DNA of 10,800 bases, from contig NZ_GG700759.1 of the NCBI RefSeq assembly GCF_000160855.1, positions 55,052-65,851 on the forward strand. Direction: 5' to 3'. The first letter of the stretch is position 1; every line of letters begins with the position of its first letter. The translations under genes and the position numbers were made by a program. Under the pieces are notes generated by a model. That model ran no database searches and had not been told where the DNA came from. It was given only the letters and a program-made list of their open reading frames with translations. Shown here piece after piece: positions 1 to 7,250 of this stretch. The DNA is from Lactobacillus helveticus DSM 20075 = CGMCC 1.1877. GTDB lineage: Bacteria; Bacillota; Bacilli; Lactobacillales; Lactobacillaceae.

Positions 1-18
1 TATTACTATTTTATATAA

Positions 19-37
19 TTCTTACATAAAGTAAGAA
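19..37. repeat. Inverted repeat upstream of the clpE promoter
   Basis: A perfect 7-bp inverted repeat, TTCTTAC-N5-GTAAGAA, lies 16 bp upstream of the clpE -35 box. There is no clear T-run on either strand, so it is not a convincing terminator. It could be an extra regulator site or the end of an upstream gene outside the window. Confidence 0.4.
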
Positions 38-46
38 AATTAAATC

Positions 47-73
47 TTAGCACTTGACTACTAAGAGTGCTAA
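47..73 (+). promoter_or_regulatory. CIRCE operator (HrcA-binding site)
   Basis: The sequence TTAGCACTT-N9-GAGTGCTAA matches the CIRCE consensus TTAGCACTC-N9-GAGTGCTAA with one mismatch and the canonical 9-nt spacer. CIRCE is bound by the heat-shock repressor HrcA. The element covers the -35 box and most of the promoter spacer, so bound HrcA should block RNA polymerase. No CtsR heptad repeat (GGTCAAA type) is visible before clpE. Confidence 0.92.
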
Positions 74-82
74 TAATATAAT
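54..82 (+). promoter_or_regulatory. Sigma-A promoter of clpE
   Basis: The -35 box TTGACT (54-59) and the perfect -10 box TATAAT (77-82) are separated by 17 nt. Transcription should start near 89, giving a short leader of about 28 nt. The promoter sits inside the CIRCE element, so heat-shock derepression is expected. Confidence 0.9.
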
Positions 83-100
83 TTTGTTACAACTTAAATG

Positions 101-119
101 AAAGGCGGTGTGTATTTTG
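101..119 (+). promoter_or_regulatory. Ribosome-binding site that fixes a TTG start for clpE
   Basis: AAAGGCGGTG (101-110) matches the full anti-Shine-Dalgarno complement AAAGGAGGTG with one mismatch. It lies 6 nt before TTG at 117-119. The in-frame GTG at 108 lies inside this Shine-Dalgarno and cannot use it. The TTG start gives the usual ClpE N-terminus, in which the zinc-finger cysteines begin at residue 3. Confidence 0.85.
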
Positions 120-2306
120 CTTTGCCAAAACTGTCATAAACGGCCTGCCTCCATTCACCTTTTTACTAAGGTAAATGGCCAAAGCCACGAAATTGATTTA
201 TGTCAACAATGTTATCAAGACTTAAAAAATCAACAAGGAAATCTAGAAAATATGAACAATAACAACGAATTTTTTGGCGACTTTGATGATTTATTCAACG
301 CTTTAAACGGAAATAACAACAATGCCGCAAATAACAATATGAATGAAAATAATCCAAGAATGCAAATGGGTGGAGGAAATGGAAACGGTAACCATGGTGG
401 TAAAAGTCTATTAGACCAATACGGTACTGATTTAACTGCCCTTGCTAAAAAAGGAAAAATTGATCCGGTTATCGGACGTGACAAAGAAATTGCCCGCGTA
501 ATTGAAATTTTAAATAGAAGAACTAAAAACAACCCTGTTTTAATTGGTGAAGCAGGTGTTGGTAAGACTGCTGTAGTTGAGGGCTTAGCCCAAGAGATCG
601 TTGATGGCTCAGTTCCAGCTAAATTACAAAATAAACGTATCATTTCATTAAATGTAGTTTCACTTGTTCAAGGGACTGGTATTCGTGGTCAATTTGAACA
701 ACGAATGGAACAATTAATTAAAGAATTGCAACAAAATGATGACATCATTTTATTCATTGATGAAATTCACGAAATTGTTGGTGCCGGTAACGCTGAAGGC
801 GGTATGGATGCCGGAAATATTATCAAACCAGCCTTAGCTCGTGGTGAACTTCAATTAGTTGGTGCTACTACTATTAAGGAATACCGTGACATCGAAAAGG
901 ATTCAGCTTTAGCACGTAGATTCCAACCAGTTGAAGTAAAAGAACCAACTATTGATGAAACTATTCGTATTTTGAAAGGTATTCAACAACGCTACGAGGA
1001 TTATCACCACGTTCATTACACCGATGATGCAATTGAAGCAGCCGCTAAATTGTCAGCCCGTTATATTCAAGACAGATTTTTACCTGATAAAGCCATCGAC
1101 TTATTAGATGAAGCTGGTTCAAGAATGAACTTAACTATTCCTTACATCGACAAAGATAAGATGCAAGAAAGGATCAACGCAGCTGAACAATTAAAGAAAG
1201 AAGCTTTAAAGAACGAAGATTACGAAAAGGCTGCTTATTACCGCGATCAAATTGAAAAATACGAAAAAGTAAAGGATCAAAAAGTTGACCCAGATAAATC
1301 TCCAGTCATTACCAACAAGATTATGAATAAGATTGTTGAAGAAAAAACTGGAATTCCTGTCGGCGATATTCAAAAGCAAGAAGAAAATCAATTGCGAAAC
1401 TTAGCTAACGACTTAAAAGCTCATGTCATTGGACAAGACAAGGCAGTTGAAAAAGTTGCTCGTGCAATTCGCCGTAACAGAATTGGTTTTAACAAATCAG
1501 GTCGTCCAATCGGCTCCTTCCTCTTCGTAGGACCAACTGGTGTTGGTAAGACTGAACTTGCCAAACAATTAGCTAAGCAAATGTTTGGTTCAGAAAATGC
1601 CATGATCCGTTTCGATATGTCTGAATACATGGAACAATATTCTGTTTCTAAATTAATCGGTTCTGCTCCTGGCTACGTTGGCTATGAAGAAGCAGGTCAA
1701 TTAACTGAACAAGTAAGACATAATCCTTACAGCTTAATCTTGCTTGATGAAATTGAAAAAGCTCACCCAGATGTACTAAACTTGTTCTTACAAATTTTAG
1801 ACGACGGACGCTTAACTGACTCACAAGGCAGAACAGTTTCATTCAAAGACACAATCATCATTATGACTTCTAATGCAGGTCAAGGCATCAAGAATGCTAG
1901 TGTTGGTTTTACTGCAGAAAATGAAACCAAGTCTAAAGAATCTGCTAGAAACAATATGAGTCAATTCTTCAAGCCAGAGTTCTTAAACCGTCTAGACGAT
2001 GTCATTGAATTCAATGAATTAACTAAGCCAGACTTACTTAAGATTGTTGACTTAATGCTTAAGAACACTAATGATATGGTTAAAGACCAAGGCTTGCATA
2101 TCGATGTAATTCAAGCCGCTAAAGATAAATTAGTTGAAAAAGGATTCAATCCTGCATTAGGTGCTCGTCCACTTCGTCGGACAATTCAAGAAGAAATTGA
2201 AGACAATGTTGCAGACTTCAAGCTTGATCATACTGATAGCAAGAACTTAAAGGCTGACGTGGTCGATGATAAAATCGTTATCAGCGATGAAAATGCGGCT
2301 GAATAA
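117..2306 (+). CDS. clpE: ATP-dependent Clp protease ATP-binding subunit ClpE
   Basis: This is a Hsp100/Clp AAA+ unfoldase, which feeds substrates to the ClpP peptidase in the cytoplasm. From the TTG start it has 729 residues, normal for ClpE. The order is: an N-terminal zinc finger with two CxxC pairs (residues 3-6 and 29-32), diagnostic of ClpE rather than ClpC; an Asn/Gly-rich linker (about 45-95); AAA-1 with Walker A at 144-151 and Walker B ending FIDEIHE; a middle region with a UVR-like motif ([13 protein letters not shown]); AAA-2 with Walker A at 472-479 and Walker [12 protein letters not shown]; and a VGF tripeptide (596-598), the kind of loop that docks on ClpP. All catalytic motifs are intact. 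Expression should be stress-induced through the CIRCE element. The gene is monocistronic, with a terminator 20 bp after its stop. Confidence 0.97.
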   Translation: MLCQNCHKRPASIHLFTKVNGQSHEIDLCQQCYQDLKNQQGNLENMNNNNEFFGDFDDLFNALNGNNNNAANNNMNENNPRMQMGGGNGNGNHGGKSLLDQYGTDLTALAKKGKIDPVIGRDKEIARVIEILNRRTKNNPVLIGEAGVGKTAVVEGLAQEIVDGSVPAKLQNKRIISLNVVSLVQGTGIRGQFEQRMEQLIKELQQNDDIILFIDEIHEIVGAGNAEGGMDAGNIIKPALARGELQLVGATTIKEYRDIEKDSALARRFQPVEVKEPTIDETIRILKGIQQRYEDYHHVHYTDDAIEAAAKLSARYIQDRFLPDKAIDLLDEAGSRMNLTIPYIDKDKMQERINAAEQLKKEALKNEDYEKAAYYRDQIEKYEKVKDQKVDPDKSPVITNKIMNKIVEEKTGIPVGDIQKQEENQLRNLANDLKAHVIGQDKAVEKVARAIRRNRIGFNKSGRPIGSFLFVGPTGVGKTELAKQLAKQMFGSENAMIRFDMSEYMEQYSVSKLIGSAPGYVGYEEAGQLTEQVRHNPYSLILLDEIEKAHPDVLNLFLQILDDGRLTDSQGRTVSFKDTIIIMTSNAGQGIKNASVGFTAENETKSKESARNNMSQFFKPEFLNRLDDVIEFNELTKPDLLKIVDLMLKNTNDMVKDQGLHIDVIQAAKDKLVEKGFNPALGARPLRRTIQEEIEDNVADFKLDHTDSKNLKADVVDDKIVISDENAAE

Positions 2307-2325
2307 TTATGCGAATTGACAATTT

Positions 2326-2368
2326 AAAAAAGATTCTGCGACTAACAATAAGCAGATTCTTTTTTATT
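2326..2368 (+). terminator. Rho-independent terminator after clpE
   Basis: A 14-bp stem (2326-2339 with 2352-2365, one internal mismatch) closes a 12-nt loop, and the right arm runs into a T-rich tail. It separates clpE from the following small gene. Confidence 0.85.
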
Positions 2369-2402
2369 TAATTTAATAAAAAGTAAAAATATGCTTCTTA
2401 AT

Positions 2403-2432
2403 TTGATGTATACTAAATTTGAGTAATATAAA
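2403..2432 (+). promoter_or_regulatory. Probable promoter of the DUF1827-type gene
   Basis: TTGATG (2403-2408) and TATAAA (2427-2432) are spaced by 18 nt. An overlapping alternative -10 is TAATAT at 2424-2429 with 15-nt spacing. It lies just after the clpE terminator and about 25 bp before the start codon, so the small gene is probably transcribed on its own. The boxes are only fair matches. Confidence 0.5.
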
Positions 2433-2457
2433 CAAGAAAAGAAACAGGTGAAATTTC

Positions 2458-2739
2458 ATGCATTTAATTGATGTAACTAACAACTATTCCAACTTGGTTC
2501 ACAGTCAGCTCAATACTACCGATGCTAATTACGTCAAAGTATATTCATTAGGAAATACTTCCGTAATTTATACCGAAAGCAAAAATGCAATCGGCATTGC
2601 ACTTGAAAACCATGATCGCCGTATCCGTGAAGATGAAATTGAATTTGTCATTAAACGATTAATTAAAGATTACGATTCTTCATACACTTTAACCGTTGAC
2701 AAGAGCCGTCACGTCATTGAAATTCACGTCGATAAATAA
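2458..2739 (+). CDS. DUF1827 family protein, function unknown
   Basis: A 93-residue soluble protein whose N-terminus and overall pattern (MHLIDVTNN, then VKVYSLGNTSVIYTE) resemble the DUF1827 family of Lactobacillales as I remember it. There is no signal peptide, membrane segment or catalytic motif, and no biochemical function is known to me. The start is well supported: an AGGTGA Shine-Dalgarno (2446-2451) lies 6 nt before the ATG. It follows clpE in the same orientation. I recall the same clpE-DUF1827 adjacency in streptococci, which suggests a conserved link to protein quality control, but that is inference. It appears to have its own promoter and shares a bidirectional terminator with prfC. 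Confidence 0.75.
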   Translation: MHLIDVTNNYSNLVHSQLNTTDANYVKVYSLGNTSVIYTESKNAIGIALENHDRRIREDEIEFVIKRLIKDYDSSYTLTVDKSRHVIEIHVDK

Positions 2740-2763
2740 ATTTATGCTAAATAAAATTTAGTC

Positions 2764-2804
2764 AAAAACAAGCGTCTAAGATTAATTCTTAGACGCTTGT
2801 TTTT
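2764..2804. terminator. Bidirectional terminator between the DUF1827 gene and prfC
   Basis: A perfect 17-bp inverted repeat (2764-2780 with 2788-2804) has a 7-nt loop. The GC core AGCGTCTAAG is flanked by A5 on the left and T on the right, so both strands read a stem followed by a U-run. It sits 24 bp after the rightward gene and 2 bp after the prfC stop. Confidence 0.95.
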
Positions 2805-2806
2805 TA

Positions 2807-4378
2807 TTAAAGTTTTTCAGTTAATTTAACATCTGGATACTTGTCATGGAAGAATCGTTCTGCAAATTCATTCTCAAACAAGAATAATGGATTGCCATAA
2901 CGATCTTTTACTAACAGGTTACGGCTATTAGACATACGTGGATCAAGCTGCTCTGGATCAATCCAGCGTGCCACTCTGTGTCCAATACTATTCATCTCAA
3001 CTTCTGAATTATATTCATTCTTCATTCTGAATTGGAAGACTTCAAACTGCAATTGACCAACCGCACCTAAAATATATTCATCGGTTTGGTAATTACGGTA
3101 AAGCTGAATAGCACCTTCTTGAACCAACTGGTTCATTCCCTTATGGAATGACTTTTGCTTCATCACGTTCTTAGCAGTTACTCGCATAAACAATTCTGGA
3201 GTAAATTCTGGAAGTGGTGGATAAACAATTTTACGTTTACCAGAATAGATACTATCCCCAATTTGGAAATTACCAGTATCGTATAACCCAACAATATCCC
3301 CAGCTACGGCATCAGAAACTTGAACACGTTCACTAGACATAAATTCAGTGGCATTATTCAAACGAATTGGCTTACCTGTTCTTGCTAAAGTAACATCCAA
3401 TCCCCTTTTAAATTCACCACTACCAACACGGACAAAGGCAATTCGGTCACGGTGATGAGGATTCATATTAGCTTGAATCTTAAAGACAAAACCAGAGAAT
3501 TCTGGATCTTCTGGACTAAGTTCTTCATCCCCATTAACTGTATGACTTTCAGGAGCTGGTGCCAAATCAACGAAACTGTTCAAGAAAGTTTCTACACCAA
3601 AATTAGTTAAAGCTGAGCCAAAGAAGACTGGGGTTTGATCACCCAAAGCAATTTTTTCAGGATCGAATTTATTACCAGCTTCTTTAACCAATTCAATTTC
3701 ATCAAGAGTATCTTGGAATTGCGGATCTTGACTCAATGGTTCGCTATCTGGCAAAGTGCCATCTTCATTTAATGGTAAGAAACGGTCTTCACCATCTTTA
3801 CGGTACAATTCAACTCGATTATTAGCAACATCATATAACCCCTTCAAGGTTTGACCAGAACCAATTGGCCAATCCATTGCGACGCCTTCAATACCTAGCA
3901 AATCTTCAAGTTCAGCAATTAAATCAAGTGGTGGTCGGCCATCACGGTCCAACTTGTTCATAAAGGTAAAAATTGGAATGCCACGCTTTTTAACAACTTT
4001 AAATAGTTTTTTAGTTTGTGGCTCAATACCCTTAGCTGAGTCAATTACCATGACAGCCGCGTCCACTGCCATTAAAGTACGGTAGGTATCTTCAGAGAAA
4101 TCTTGGTGTCCTGGTGTATCCAAGATATTGATCCTTTTGCCTTTATATTCAAATTGCATAACGGAACTAGTAACTGAAATACCACGCTTTTTTTCGATTT
4201 CCATCCAGTCACTGGTAGCGAAGTTACCAGTTTTACGTGCTTTAACAGTACCAGCTTTTCTAATTACCCCACCGAATAACAGCATTTGTTCTGTAATAGT
4301 CGTTTTACCTGCATCAGGGTGAGAAATAATTGCAAATGTTCTTCTTTTCTTTACTTTCTCTGCTAACTCTTTATCCAT
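2807..4378 (-). CDS. prfC: Peptide chain release factor 3 (RF3)
   Basis: A translational GTPase that recycles RF1/RF2 from the ribosome after peptide release. It has 523 residues (E. coli RF3 has 529). The GTPase motifs are intact: G1 HPDAGKTT (20-27), switch region RGISVTSS (65-72), G3 DTPGH (87-91) and G4 NKLD (141-144). The RF3-specific insert and C-terminal domains follow, with the typical [15 protein letters not shown] and [14 protein letters not shown] stretches. The ATG overlaps the stop of the upstream CBS-domain gene as TAATG, so translation is probably coupled; a weak AAAGAG lies 3 nt before the start. The gene is the last of its operon and ends directly at the bidirectional terminator. 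RF3 is usually dispensable but improves termination accuracy and ribosome rescue. Confidence 0.97.
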   Translation of the reverse strand: MDKELAEKVKKRRTFAIISHPDAGKTTITEQMLLFGGVIRKAGTVKARKTGNFATSDWMEIEKKRGISVTSSVMQFEYKGKRINILDTPGHQDFSEDTYRTLMAVDAAVMVIDSAKGIEPQTKKLFKVVKKRGIPIFTFMNKLDRDGRPPLDLIAELEDLLGIEGVAMDWPIGSGQTLKGLYDVANNRVELYRKDGEDRFLPLNEDGTLPDSEPLSQDPQFQDTLDEIELVKEAGNKFDPEKIALGDQTPVFFGSALTNFGVETFLNSFVDLAPAPESHTVNGDEELSPEDPEFSGFVFKIQANMNPHHRDRIAFVRVGSGEFKRGLDVTLARTGKPIRLNNATEFMSSERVQVSDAVAGDIVGLYDTGNFQIGDSIYSGKRKIVYPPLPEFTPELFMRVTAKNVMKQKSFHKGMNQLVQEGAIQLYRNYQTDEYILGAVGQLQFEVFQFRMKNEYNSEVEMNSIGHRVARWIDPEQLDPRMSNSRNLLVKDRYGNPLFLFENEFAERFFHDKYPDVKLTEKL

Positions 4379-5250
4379 TACTCTTTGTTATCTTCTTCCT
4401 TTTTTATCTCTTGTTTATTCTTTGTCAACAAAACAGTCAGTAAGCGTGACCCTTTCATCCTTCTAGTAGTCAAAGTCATTCCGTCGCCAATGTCAACGTT
4501 TAGCTTCTCTCCTTTAGCTGGAATCATCTTCAAAGTGTTAATAACATATCCTGCTACCGTATCAACATCTTCCATTTCAAGATGAGTACCAAATTGCTCA
4601 TTAAAATCATCTAAAGGCATTTTGCCGTAAATAATATACTTATTAGGTGCAATTTGATTATACAGAATCTCAGTATGATCAACCTCATCGTGGATGTCCC
4701 CTACGATCTCTTCAATAAGGTCTTCAATAGTAGCTAATCCAGTTACACCACCATACTCATCTGTCAAAATAGCTAATTGGCGCTGCGTCTGCTGCATTTC
4801 CATCAACAGATCCCCTAGCTCTGCTGTTTCTGGTGCAAATAAAGGCTCAGTCATCACATCTTGATAATCAAGATTTTCAAAACCTTTAATTTTAGCTTTA
4901 CGTAGTACCGTCCTAATGTGAATTATGCCGACAATTTTATCTTTATCTCGTTTATATACCGGAATACGCGAATAAGGTTCACGCAAGATTTCATCCAAGT
5001 TATCTTGAAAGCTCACATCTGCATCCACCATGAATGCATCCGTTCTTGGAACCATCACCTCGCGAGCCATTTTCACCTGAAAGTCCAGAATTCCTTCAAG
5101 CATTGAAAACTCAGTATCATTAATTTTATGATTATCGTGCAAATTGATAATTTCTTTTTCTAAATGATCTTTGGTTCCCTCTTCTGTCTCACCTGACAAT
5201 CTATTTTTAAGGCGAACAAAAAGATTATCCGCTCCAGGATCACTACTCAT
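4378..5250 (-). CDS. CBS-domain protein of the CorC/HlyC (hemolysin C) family
   Basis: A 290-residue protein matching the cytoplasmic part of CorC/HlyC proteins. It has an N-terminal helical segment, a first CBS domain (about 67-125, opening MVPRTDAF), a second CBS domain (about 130-187, with the hallmark [24 protein letters not shown]) and a CorC_HlyC/transporter-associated domain (about 200-277). There is no membrane segment, so the DUF21 transmembrane domain found in many Gram-positive relatives is absent and the layout is that of E. coli CorC. The family is linked to Mg2+/Co2+ homeostasis through adenosine-ligand-binding CBS pairs. The historic name hemolysin is not evidence of haemolysis. 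It is the first gene of an operon with prfC (1-bp overlap). An AAGAGAG-like Shine-Dalgarno precedes the ATG. Confidence 0.9.
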   Translation of the reverse strand: MSSDPGADNLFVRLKNRLSGETEEGTKDHLEKEIINLHDNHKINDTEFSMLEGILDFQVKMAREVMVPRTDAFMVDADVSFQDNLDEILREPYSRIPVYKRDKDKIVGIIHIRTVLRKAKIKGFENLDYQDVMTEPLFAPETAELGDLLMEMQQTQRQLAILTDEYGGVTGLATIEDLIEEIVGDIHDEVDHTEILYNQIAPNKYIIYGKMPLDDFNEQFGTHLEMEDVDTVAGYVINTLKMIPAKGEKLNVDIGDGMTLTTRRMKGSRLLTVLLTKNKQEIKKEEDNKE

Positions 5251-5290
5251 TTTTTTACTCTCTTTCTTAAAAAGTTATCTAAATAAAGTT

Positions 5291-5299
5291 ATTATAGCA
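5291..5299 (-). promoter_or_regulatory. Extended -10 promoter of the corC-like/prfC operon
   Basis: Read on the minus strand this is TGCTATAAT, a perfect -10 hexamer with the TGn extension, about 41 bp before the CBS-domain gene start. No good -35 box is present, as is common for extended -10 promoters. It lies back to back with the rightward promoter at 5317-5325. Confidence 0.65.
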
Positions 5300-5316
5300 T
5301 AGAGCAATTATCAGTA

Positions 5317-5325
5317 TGTTAAAAT
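5317..5325 (+). promoter_or_regulatory. Extended -10 promoter of the membrane-protein gene
   Basis: TGTTAAAAT has the TGn extension and a TAAAAT -10 box (5 of 6) with no clear -35. The predicted transcript starts near 5332 and carries a leader of about 26 nt. The two divergent promoters are so close that polymerases may compete. Confidence 0.5.
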
Positions 5326-5339
5326 AGCAAATAAGACTA

Positions 5340-5357
5340 AAAGGAGGAAATATCCTT
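5340..5357 (+). promoter_or_regulatory. Strong Shine-Dalgarno inside a small inverted repeat
   Basis: AAAGGAGG-type site (5340-5347) lies 10 nt before the ATG at 5358. AAGGA (5341-5345) can pair with TCCTT (5353-5357) across a 7-nt loop, which would partly mask the ribosome-binding site. With only 5 bp the structure is weak. Confidence 0.5.
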
Positions 5358-5819
5358 ATGAAAAAAAGCCACGTTTTATTGGTTTTCACATTTTTATTGC
5401 TTATTCCATATATTTGCAGCTTATTAATTATCGGCATCGGCTACAATGCACTGGTTCTCCATTCAGCTGAAATCTACCGAACAATTATTGGTGCCTTAGT
5501 CGGCTCCATCATTATGTTCGCAGTTAAGGCAACTATCCAGCGTCCAGTTGATTTACTAGCTATGCAAACTAACGACGGTTTGTTAAAGCAGCTTTTACGC
5601 TTCTTTAGTATTCGACGACGCTATTTCTTGCTCTTTGCAAATATTGTCTTAGATTTTATTTTATGTTTTGCCGCAACTTATTTGGTACGATCTGTTTTGA
5701 CACTCGATCAGATTGTAGGTAGTTCTATCGGCTTTGTCTTATTGATCATGTTTGTATCAACTTGTCTTGGTGCCTACGTTGAATACGACAACTTATCAAT
5801 TGATCCACAACAACATTAA
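5358..5819 (+). CDS. Small integral membrane protein, function unknown
   Basis: I do not recognise this 153-residue protein. It has about four hydrophobic helices: roughly residues 6-29, 41-58, 89-110 and 119-141. A basic cluster before the third helix (RRR at about 86-88) and the KK at the N-terminus suggest that these loops face the cytoplasm. There are no obvious catalytic or metal-binding motifs. The first helix could be read as a signal peptide, but no cleavage motif is evident and a membrane anchor is more likely. The ATG is supported by a strong AAGGAGG site. It is transcribed alone, divergent from the corC-like/prfC operon and tail-to-tail with the 160-residue gene. Confidence 0.85.
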   Translation: MKKSHVLLVFTFLLLIPYICSLLIIGIGYNALVLHSAEIYRTIIGALVGSIIMFAVKATIQRPVDLLAMQTNDGLLKQLLRFFSIRRRYFLLFANIVLDFILCFAATYLVRSVLTLDQIVGSSIGFVLLIMFVSTCLGAYVEYDNLSIDPQQH

Positions 5820-5820
5820 T

Positions 5821-6303
5821 TTATTCACTGACCTTAACGTAAAATGCTTGGGTCAGTTTTTTTGTATCTAAATCAAGATCCCAAACGATATATGGAGTAT
5901 CGCTATCACCTAAATTTTCATAAACCTTAACTCCATTGGCTACTACCTTTTTTACAAAATTAGGCACAGTACTGTTCAATGGCAAGTTAAAGTAAACTAA
6001 ATTTTGATTTTCTTCCACTTCTTCGTCAATTTCAGCTTTAGGCAATTCAAACTTCATCAAACCAGTTGGAACCTTATCTGCTTCCATGTCAGTTACTACA
6101 CCGTACCAGTACATAAAGCTATCAGGGCCTGAAACAATCAAAGCTGAACGCTTATTTTCTAGATTATTATCTGCTAAAAACTTTTGAAATACCTCATCAT
6201 TTTCCATTTGTTGATTAGATTCCATAAAACTCTTTTGGGCATTCATCAAACTATCTGGGAAAGGACGACCAACAAACAACTTCTTATCAATATTCTTTTT
6301 CAT
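5821..6303 (-). CDS. Conserved-looking hypothetical acidic protein after recX
   Basis: I do not recognise a family with confidence. The 160-residue product is soluble and acidic, with no signal peptide or membrane helix. It has alternating hydrophobic stretches that suggest beta strands (SALIVSGPDSFMYWYGVV, LVYFNLPLN, PYIVWDLDLD) and a DxDxD-like segment near the C-terminus. The start is secure: AAGGAG lies 6 nt before the ATG and overlaps the recX stop as TAAGGAG, so the two are co-transcribed and perhaps translationally coupled. Its stop codon is one base from the stop of the convergent membrane-protein gene. A housekeeping role in lactobacilli is plausible but unproven. Confidence 0.85.
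   Translation of the reverse strand: MKKNIDKKLFVGRPFPDSLMNAQKSFMESNQQMENDEVFQKFLADNNLENKRSALIVSGPDSFMYWYGVVTDMEADKVPTGLMKFELPKAEIDEEVEENQNLVYFNLPLNSTVPNFVKKVVANGVKVYENLGDSDTPYIVWDLDLDTKKLTQAFYVKVSE
5827..5863 (+). terminator. Rightward terminator lying inside the 3' end of the convergent gene
   Basis: ACTGACC (5827-5833) pairs with GGTCAGT (5851-5857) across a 17-nt loop, followed by T7. It would end the membrane-protein transcript. The same bases encode the last residues of the leftward 160-residue protein. There is no U-run on the minus strand, so it should not stop the opposing transcript. Confidence 0.65.
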
Positions 6304-6313
6304 TTTTTTCTCC

Positions 6314-7129
6314 TTAATATTCTGCTAAATCATCAAAATTAATTACTTCACCATTTAAAAAAGCATCAATCTCGCCAGATGAAAAACCATGACTAAAGAG
6401 ATATTTCTTTATTCGAAATTTCCGTTCACTTTCATCATAGCGACGAAAACGTTTATAAGCTTTAATACCTTGCTTTTTTAACGCGTGCATCTGTAAGTCT
6501 TCATCATCTTCAAGAAGATCTAAAGATGCAATTACTTCGGTGCTAATTCCGCTGTCAAAACCATGCATTAACAACTTGGTTTTCATTTTGCGTTTCAATT
6601 CTCGCTGAGCTAACTTGCCAGCTTGATGGACCATCGATTTGATTACTCTTTGCCCCACTTCAATCCAGTCCTCATCCAGCACTTCGTCTAGTTCTGTCTG
6701 ACTAATTTCTGGATCAACACCTTTTTGAGTTAATTTACGCAATAAACTTTTTGGACCATCTGAACCTACACGCAAATCATTTTTGATAAACAACTTGGCA
6801 TACTGGTGATCATCTAAATAGCCTAACTCATTTAACTGACTAACAGCGCTATTAGCAGCTTCATCAGAAATTTCATGCTTTTTTAAATACTGTAAGACTT
6901 CAAAAATAGTTCGAGGTTCGTAACTCAAAAAATGTGCTGCTAGATCACTAGCTTTAGCATCAGCATCAAATTGTCTGATTCTTTCAACTTGTTCACTATC
7001 AAGTTCTTTTCCTTTTAAAAGAACAAACTCAGCAACTGTTTTTTCACCAGCAGAAAAAGCATATTTACCATCTAAGAAAATATTATAGCGACCTGGCCGC
7101 TTTTGTGCACTAACTTTGGTTATGATCAT
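6314..7129 (-). CDS. recX: Regulatory protein RecX
   Basis: RecX binds RecA-DNA filaments and modulates recombination and SOS activity. The start chosen is the ATG at 7127-7129 (MIITKVSAQKRPGRYNIFLDG), because a GAGGTGA site (7134-7140) sits just 4-5 nt upstream. An in-frame ATG 15 bp further upstream lies before that site and lacks its own. The protein then has 271 residues, usual for lactobacilli and longer than the roughly 150-residue proteobacterial form. It shows the family pattern: a basic N-terminal beta segment, then repeated three-helix RecX modules, including YEPRTIFEVLQYLKKH with LNELGYLDDHQYA, and a C-terminal RFRRYDESERKFRIKKYLFSHGFS. It heads an operon with the 160-residue gene. 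No LexA-type box is visible upstream. Confidence 0.93.
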   Translation of the reverse strand: MIITKVSAQKRPGRYNIFLDGKYAFSAGEKTVAEFVLLKGKELDSEQVERIRQFDADAKASDLAAHFLSYEPRTIFEVLQYLKKHEISDEAANSAVSQLNELGYLDDHQYAKLFIKNDLRVGSDGPKSLLRKLTQKGVDPEISQTELDEVLDEDWIEVGQRVIKSMVHQAGKLAQRELKRKMKTKLLMHGFDSGISTEVIASLDLLEDDEDLQMHALKKQGIKAYKRFRRYDESERKFRIKKYLFSHGFSSGEIDAFLNGEVINFDDLAEY

Positions 7130-7160
7130 TTTTTCACCTCGCATATTCCAAAATACATGC

Positions 7161-7185
7161 TAGCAAATTTTTTAATATCTTGCTA
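7161..7185. repeat. Inverted repeat in the recX/rlmD divergent region
   Basis: TAGCAA (7161-7166) and TTGCTA (7180-7185) form a perfect 6-bp dyad with a 13-nt AT-rich spacer. The right arm is also the best -35 candidate for the rightward gene. It may be an operator controlling one or both genes, or a chance repeat. Confidence 0.35.
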
Positions 7186-7209
7186 AGAACTTTTACCAGG
7201 TAGTACAAT
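7180..7209 (+). promoter_or_regulatory. Probable promoter of the rRNA methyltransferase gene
   Basis: TTGCTA (7180-7185, 4 of 6) and TACAAT (7204-7209, 5 of 6) are spaced by 18 nt. A start near 7216 leaves a leader of about 35 nt. The ribosome-binding site is weak: AAGG at 7245-7248 is only 2 nt before the ATG, and AGAAAG lies further upstream. I see no clear promoter for recX in the same gap. Confidence 0.5.
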
Positions 7210-7250
7210 TAAAAGCAATGTAATTAGTTTTTAGTAGAAAGAATAAGGTA

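Noticed and set aside
1..116. CtsR operator before clpE
   Set aside because: No GGTCAAA-type tandem heptads are present; the regulatory signal is CIRCE.
230..643. Long reverse open frame inside clpE, and similar frames opposite prfC, the corC-like gene and rlmD
   Set aside because: They are antisense shadows of strongly supported genes, with no ribosome-binding sites or recognisable domains.
7130..7144. Longer recX starting at the ATG at 7142-7144
   Set aside because: It lies upstream of the clear GAGGTGA site, has no Shine-Dalgarno of its own, and adds five residues not typical of RecX.
7145..7250. LexA/SOS box before recX
   Set aside because: No CGAAC-N4-GTTCG-like dyad is present; only AT-rich dyads of another type are seen.
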